The notes under the pieces were generated by a model that did no database searches, was not told the origin of the DNA, and worked only from the letters and a program-made list of their open reading frames with translations. 64,000 nucleotides of DNA from Stutzerimonas sp. S1. Its GTDB lineage: Bacteria; Pseudomonadota; Gammaproteobacteria; Pseudomonadales; Pseudomonadaceae. The position numbers were made by a program, and so were the translations under genes. The stretch is taken from NCBI RefSeq assembly GCF_025966695.1, contig NZ_JAOEIY010000001.1, positions 124,001 to 188,000 of the forward strand, given 5' to 3'. Positions within the stretch are counted from its first letter, which is position 1; every line of letters begins with the position of its first letter. Below are positions 60,675 to 64,000 of this stretch, in pieces.

Positions 60675-62103
60675 ACGCTTCTTCCGGGCGCTCGACCAGC
60701 ACAGCGGCATCGCCCTCAGCGAGGGCCCGCGCCAGCTGAGCTACGCCGAACTGCGCCACGAGGTGGTCGCGCGCGCCGGCCAGCTGGAACAGCTCGGCGT
60801 GCAGCGCGTCGCCCTGGCGCTGGACAACGGGCTGGAGTGGGCGCTGTGGGACCTGGCGCTGCTGCGTGCCGGTCTGGTCTGCGTGCCGCTGCCGGGGTTC
60901 TTTTCCCCAGCGCAGCAAGAGCATGTGCTGAACCATGCTGGCATCGATTGCCTGATCGGCGCCGCCAGCCCGCTCAGCGAGCGCTGCGGCTTCCGCCCGT
61001 CCACCTCCGGGCTGCTGCAGCGCGAGCCGCAAGCGGTCACGCCGGTGCCGGTCGGTACGCTGAAGATCACTTACACCTCCGGCACCACCGGCCAGCCCAA
61101 GGGCGTCTGCCTGGATGCCCAAGCGCAGCTGGCGGTGGCCGAAAGCCTGTGGCAGGCCAGCCTGCCCTGTGAGGTGCGCCAGCACCTGTGCGTGCTGCCG
61201 CTGGCGACCCTGCTGGAAAACATCGCCGGACTCTATGCGCCGCTGCTGGCCGGTGCGCGGGTCGAGCTGCGGCCGCTGGCGGAGATCGGCTTCAGCGGCG
61301 CGGCGGGCTTCGAGCTGCCGCGCCTGCTCGCCACGCTGCAGGCCAGCCAGCCGCACAGCCTGATCCTGCTGCCGCAGCTGCTGCTGGCGCTGGTCAGCGC
61401 GGCCGAACAGGGCGTGCCGTTGCCGACTTCGCTGCGTTTCATCGCCGTCGGTGGCGGCCGCGTCGCGCCGCAACTGCTGGAACGCGCCGGGAGCCTCGGG
61501 CTGCCGGTATACGAAGGCTACGGGCTGTCCGAATGCGCCTCGGTGGTCTGCCTGAACACGCCCGAAGCGCGGCGCATCGGTACGGTCGGCCGGCCTTTGC
61601 CGCACGTCGAGCTGCGCCTGACCGACGATGGCGAGGTGCTGGTGCGCGGCCCGCACATGCTCGGCTACCTCGGCGAACCGCCGCTCACCGGCGAGTGGCT
61701 GGCCACCGGCGACCTCGGCCATTTCGAGGACGGTTTCCTGACCCTGCACGGACGCAAGAAGCACCAGTTCGTCACCGCCTACGGGCGCAACGTCAACCCG
61801 GAATGGGTGGAGGCCGAACTGGTGCAGCAGGCGCCGATCGCCCAGGCCTGGCTGCATGGCGAGGCGCTGGCGCAGAACGTCGCCGTGCTGGTGCCACGCC
61901 GCGCCGCGCTGAGCGACGCCGAGCTGCGAGCGGCAGTGGAGCAAGTCAATGCCGGCCTGCCGGATTACGCCCGCGTACACCAGTGGCTGCGTGCCGACGC
62001 GCCGTTCAGCGCCAGCAACGGCCTGGCCACCGCCAACGGCCGGCTGCGCCGCAACGCCCTCTTCGATCATTACCAATCGGCGATCAACGCCCTTCAGCCC
62101 TGA
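60658..62103 (+). CDS. AMP-binding (acyl-adenylate-forming) enzyme
   Basis: A 481-aa ANL-superfamily enzyme. Motifs: A3 TYTSGTTGQPKGV, A5 YEGYGLSECAS, A7 ATGDLGHFEDGF, A8 GRKKHQFVTAYGRNVNPEWVE. At the C-terminus the A10 lysine (normally NGK or similar) is replaced: the sequence reads NGLATANGRLRRN, with R462 where Lys is expected. Many homologs activate long-chain fatty acids. The missing lysine should slow the adenylation half-reaction, so activity may be altered. No phosphopantetheine carrier nearby in the window. Start overlaps the hemolysin-family gene by 17 nt. Confidence 0.82.
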   Translation: MQPAAERFFRALDQHSGIALSEGPRQLSYAELRHEVVARAGQLEQLGVQRVALALDNGLEWALWDLALLRAGLVCVPLPGFFSPAQQEHVLNHAGIDCLIGAASPLSERCGFRPSTSGLLQREPQAVTPVPVGTLKITYTSGTTGQPKGVCLDAQAQLAVAESLWQASLPCEVRQHLCVLPLATLLENIAGLYAPLLAGARVELRPLAEIGFSGAAGFELPRLLATLQASQPHSLILLPQLLLALVSAAEQGVPLPTSLRFIAVGGGRVAPQLLERAGSLGLPVYEGYGLSECASVVCLNTPEARRIGTVGRPLPHVELRLTDDGEVLVRGPHMLGYLGEPPLTGEWLATGDLGHFEDGFLTLHGRKKHQFVTAYGRNVNPEWVEAELVQQAPIAQAWLHGEALAQNVAVLVPRRAALSDAELRAAVEQVNAGLPDYARVHQWLRADAPFSASNGLATANGRLRRNALFDHYQSAINALQP

Positions 62104-62118
62104 CTTTCGAGGTTCACC

Positions 62119-62790
62119 ATGGATTTCTTCGACCAACTGCAACACCAGACCAGTGCCCAGCGCGAATACCTGCTGGCCTCGCCGATCATCCACGCCGCGC
62201 TCGCCGGCACCGCCACCCGCGCGCAGTACATCGCCTTCCTGACCCAGGCCTATCACCACGTCAAGCACACCGTACCGCTGCTGATGGCCTGCGGTGCGCG
62301 CCTGCCGGAGCGGCTGGAGTGGCTGCGCGAGGCGATCGCCGAGTACATCGAGGAAGAGATCGGCCATCAGGAATGGATCCTCAACGACATCCGCGCCTGC
62401 GGCGGCGATGCCGAGGCGGTGCGCCACGGCCAGCCGGCACTGCCCACCGAGCTGATGGTCGCCTACGTCTACGACCGCATCGCGCGGCACAACCCGGCGA
62501 GCTTCTTCGGCATGGTCAACGTGCTGGAGGGCACCAGCATCGCCCTGGCGACCCAGGCCGCCGGCGTGCTGCAGGACAAGCTCCAGCTGCCGGCCAAGGC
62601 GTTCAGCTACCTGACTTCCCATGGCAGCCTGGACCTGGAGCACATCGAGTTCTTCAAGAAGCTGATGAACCGCCTCGACGACGAGGACGACAAGGCCGCG
62701 GTGGTGCACACCGCCCGCGTGGTCTATCGCCTCTACGGCGATATCTTCCGCAGCCTGACAGCACAGGAGCACGATCATGCAACTGCGTGA
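62119..62790 (+). CDS. Haem-oxygenase-like (HDO) iron-containing enzyme
   Basis: A 223-aa all-helical protein of the TenA/CADD-like superfamily. Candidate iron ligands by spacing: E75 (or E80) and H83 in EYIEEEIGH, E137 in VLEGTS, and H168-x3-D172-x2-H175 in SHGSLDLEH, matching the pattern of CADD-like dimetal oxidases (E, H, E, H, D, H). It lacks a thiaminase-type active Cys, so TenA itself is unlikely. HDO members cleave or oxidise fatty acids and amino acids (UndA, BesC). Overlaps the SDR by 14 nt. Confidence 0.75.
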   Translation: MDFFDQLQHQTSAQREYLLASPIIHAALAGTATRAQYIAFLTQAYHHVKHTVPLLMACGARLPERLEWLREAIAEYIEEEIGHQEWILNDIRACGGDAEAVRHGQPALPTELMVAYVYDRIARHNPASFFGMVNVLEGTSIALATQAAGVLQDKLQLPAKAFSYLTSHGSLDLEHIEFFKKLMNRLDDEDDKAAVVHTARVVYRLYGDIFRSLTAQEHDHATA

Positions 62791-63613
62791 CGCGCGCATC
62801 CTGCTCACCGGCGCCAGTGGCGGCATCGGCCAGGTGCTGGTCGAGCGGCTCTGCGCCGGCGGTGCGCAGTTGCTGCTGGTCGGTCGCGACAGCCTGGCGT
62901 TGGAAGCGCTGGCGCGCCGCCATCCGGGGCAGGTCAGCCTGGTCTGCGCCGACCTCGCCCAGCGCAGCGGCCGGCATACGGTGCTGGATGCCGCGCGGCG
63001 CTTCGGCGGGCTCAACTGCGTGATCAACGCCGCCGGGATCAACCAGTTCAGCCTGCTCGAACAGCAGGACGAGGACGCCATCGCCCGGCTGATCGGCGTC
63101 AACGTCACCGCCACACTGCAGCTGACCCACCTGTTGCTGCCGCTGCTGCGCCAGCAGCCGCAAGCGCTGCTGGTCAATCTCGGCTCGACCTTCGGCTCCA
63201 TCGGCTACCCGGGCTTCGCCGCGTACTGCGCGAGCAAGTTCGCCCTGCGCGGTTTCTCCGAGGCGTTGCGCCGCGAGCTGGCCGACAGCCACGTCAAGGT
63301 GCTCTACATCGCCCCGCGCGCCACCCGCACGGCAATGAACAGCGCCGACGTGGTGGCGATGAACGATGCGCTGAAGGTCGGCATGGACGACCCGCAAGCC
63401 GTGGCGCGGCAGATCGTCCACGCCATCGCCGCCGAACGCGAAGAGCTGTACCTCGGCTGGCCGGAAAAACTCTTCGTGCGCCTCAACAGCCTGCTGCCAC
63501 GCGTGGTCGACCAGGCGCTGCGCAAGCAGTTGCCGGTGATCAAACGCTTCGCCCGTGCTGAACAGTCGCTGCCACCCGCCCACCAATCCAACTCAACCGG
63601 AGAACACCCATGA
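62777..63613 (+). CDS. Short-chain dehydrogenase/reductase
   Basis: A 278-aa Rossmann enzyme of the classical SDR type: cofactor loop TGASGGIGQ, NAAG, catalytic Ser region LGSTFGSIG and active-site YCASK. GRD at the end of beta-2 suggests NADP(H). Residues from about 235 form a hydrophobic/basic C-terminal helix (KLFVRLNSLLP) that may bind membrane. Overlap with the next gene is ATGA-type. Confidence 0.85.
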   Translation: MQLRDARILLTGASGGIGQVLVERLCAGGAQLLLVGRDSLALEALARRHPGQVSLVCADLAQRSGRHTVLDAARRFGGLNCVINAAGINQFSLLEQQDEDAIARLIGVNVTATLQLTHLLLPLLRQQPQALLVNLGSTFGSIGYPGFAAYCASKFALRGFSEALRRELADSHVKVLYIAPRATRTAMNSADVVAMNDALKVGMDDPQAVARQIVHAIAAEREELYLGWPEKLFVRLNSLLPRVVDQALRKQLPVIKRFARAEQSLPPAHQSNSTGEHP

Positions 63614-64000
63614 AGCGTCTGCTCGGCCTTTGCGCACTGATGCTGGCCCTGGCCAGCCAACCCTCCTTCGCCCTCAGCGCGGCCGGCGAATCGTCGCTGC
63701 AGCAGATCCAGACGCGCTGGGCGGAAATCAACTACCAGCTGCCGGCGGCGCAGCGCGAAGCGGCCTTCGCCCGGCTCGCCTCGGAGGCCGAAAGCGCGGT
63801 GGTCGGCGAACCGCAGGCCGCCGAGCTGCATATCTGGCACGGCATCGTGCTCAGCACCTGGGCTGGCGCCAAGGGCGGGCTCGGCGCGCTGGGCCTGGTC
63901 AAGCAGGCCAAGGCCGAACTGGAAAAAGCCATCGAGCTCGACGCGCAGGCACTCGACGGCTCGGCCTATACCAGTCTGGCCAGCCTCTACTACCAGGTGC
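63610..64000 (+). CDS. Exported TPR-like protein (partial, runs off window)
   Basis: The frame starts ATG at 63610 (overlapping the SDR stop) and continues past the window end; 130 residues are visible. Signal peptide with cleavage near SFA-LS (residue 22), then helical repeats with ALGLVKQAKAELEKAIELDAQ, which look like tetratricopeptide units. The mature part is likely periplasmic. Last visible gene of the hemolysin-family operon. Confidence 0.75.
   Translation, partial: MKRLLGLCALMLALASQPSFALSAAGESSLQQIQTRWAEINYQLPAAQREAAFARLASEAESAVVGEPQAAELHIWHGIVLSTWAGAKGGLGALGLVKQAKAELEKAIELDAQALDGSAYTSLASLYYQV

Noticed and set aside
60442..63201. 919-aa antisense frame over the hemolysin/ligase/HDO genes
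   Set aside because: Low-complexity, Gln/Arg/Ala-rich product with no motifs; the plus-strand frames have clear family motifs, ribosome-binding sites and ATGA junctions.

Overview
The window looks like chromosomal DNA of a denitrifying pseudomonad, most likely the Pseudomonas (Stutzerimonas) stutzeri group. DNA is GC-rich. Gene order from ispH to the Lon-like protease follows the P. aeruginosa PA4557-PA4576 block, and ccpA, gdhA, ettA, glyA, mapZ, radA, rlmG and a molybdenum oxidoreductase block occur in related order further on. On top of this core are accessory blocks: a nitric oxide reductase cluster, a siaABCD signalling operon, and GTAG-headed REP elements. The species call is inference from gene content and recalled synteny; no database was searched.

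Layout. 1-7500: minus-strand operon murJ / ribF-ileS-lspA-fkpB-ispH (envelope and translation). 7.7-15.5 kb: rpsT, creA, proB, obg, rpmA, rplU, ispB, an apparently Fur-controlled 75-aa protein, fklB and three small conserved genes. 15.7-18.1 kb: Lon-like AAA protease. 18.4-25.1 kb: respiratory block with an ANR-box-driven cytochrome c peroxidase, a 36-codon TTG-start membrane microprotein, and norCBQD. NorC here carries a second cytochrome c domain. 25.2-32.3 kb: mscL, ydcH, copD-like, radA, mapZ, a membrane methyltransferase, glyA, ettA. 32.5-36.2 kb: siaABCD (phosphatase, kinase, partner-switch protein, diguanylate cyclase). 36.5-40.1 kb: gdhA, ferredoxin-NADP reductase, rlmG. 40.3-45.7 kb: PaoABC-type molybdenum hydroxylase with its MobA-like and XdhC-like maturation factors. 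45.8-50.4 kb: DJ-1 protein, purine permease, trmA, persulfide dioxygenase-rhodanese fusion. 50.6-53.8 kb: divergent redox module (cytochrome b561-flavin-2Fe2S fusion versus two small c-type cytochromes and a CpxP-like periplasmic protein).

53.8-64 kb: an envelope-stress region. The two-component pair colR-colS is followed by warB-inaA-dgkA and an LTA-synthase-like sulfatase, all minus strand. Divergent from colR is a tightly coupled plus-strand operon: thermostable-hemolysin-family protein, AMP-dependent synthetase, haem-oxygenase-like di-iron enzyme, short-chain dehydrogenase, and a TPR-like exported protein cut by the window end. A 16-bp identical motif resembling the ColR-binding consensus lies in front of both colR and warB.

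Best candidates for something little described: (1) the hemolysin/ligase/HDO/SDR operon, with an unusual ligase lacking the usual A10 lysine; (2) the di-haem NorC with its microprotein upstream. No tRNA, rRNA, CRISPR, IS element or prophage was seen. Starts were chosen by conserved N-termini and ribosome-binding sites, so many coordinates are shorter than the maximal open frame.
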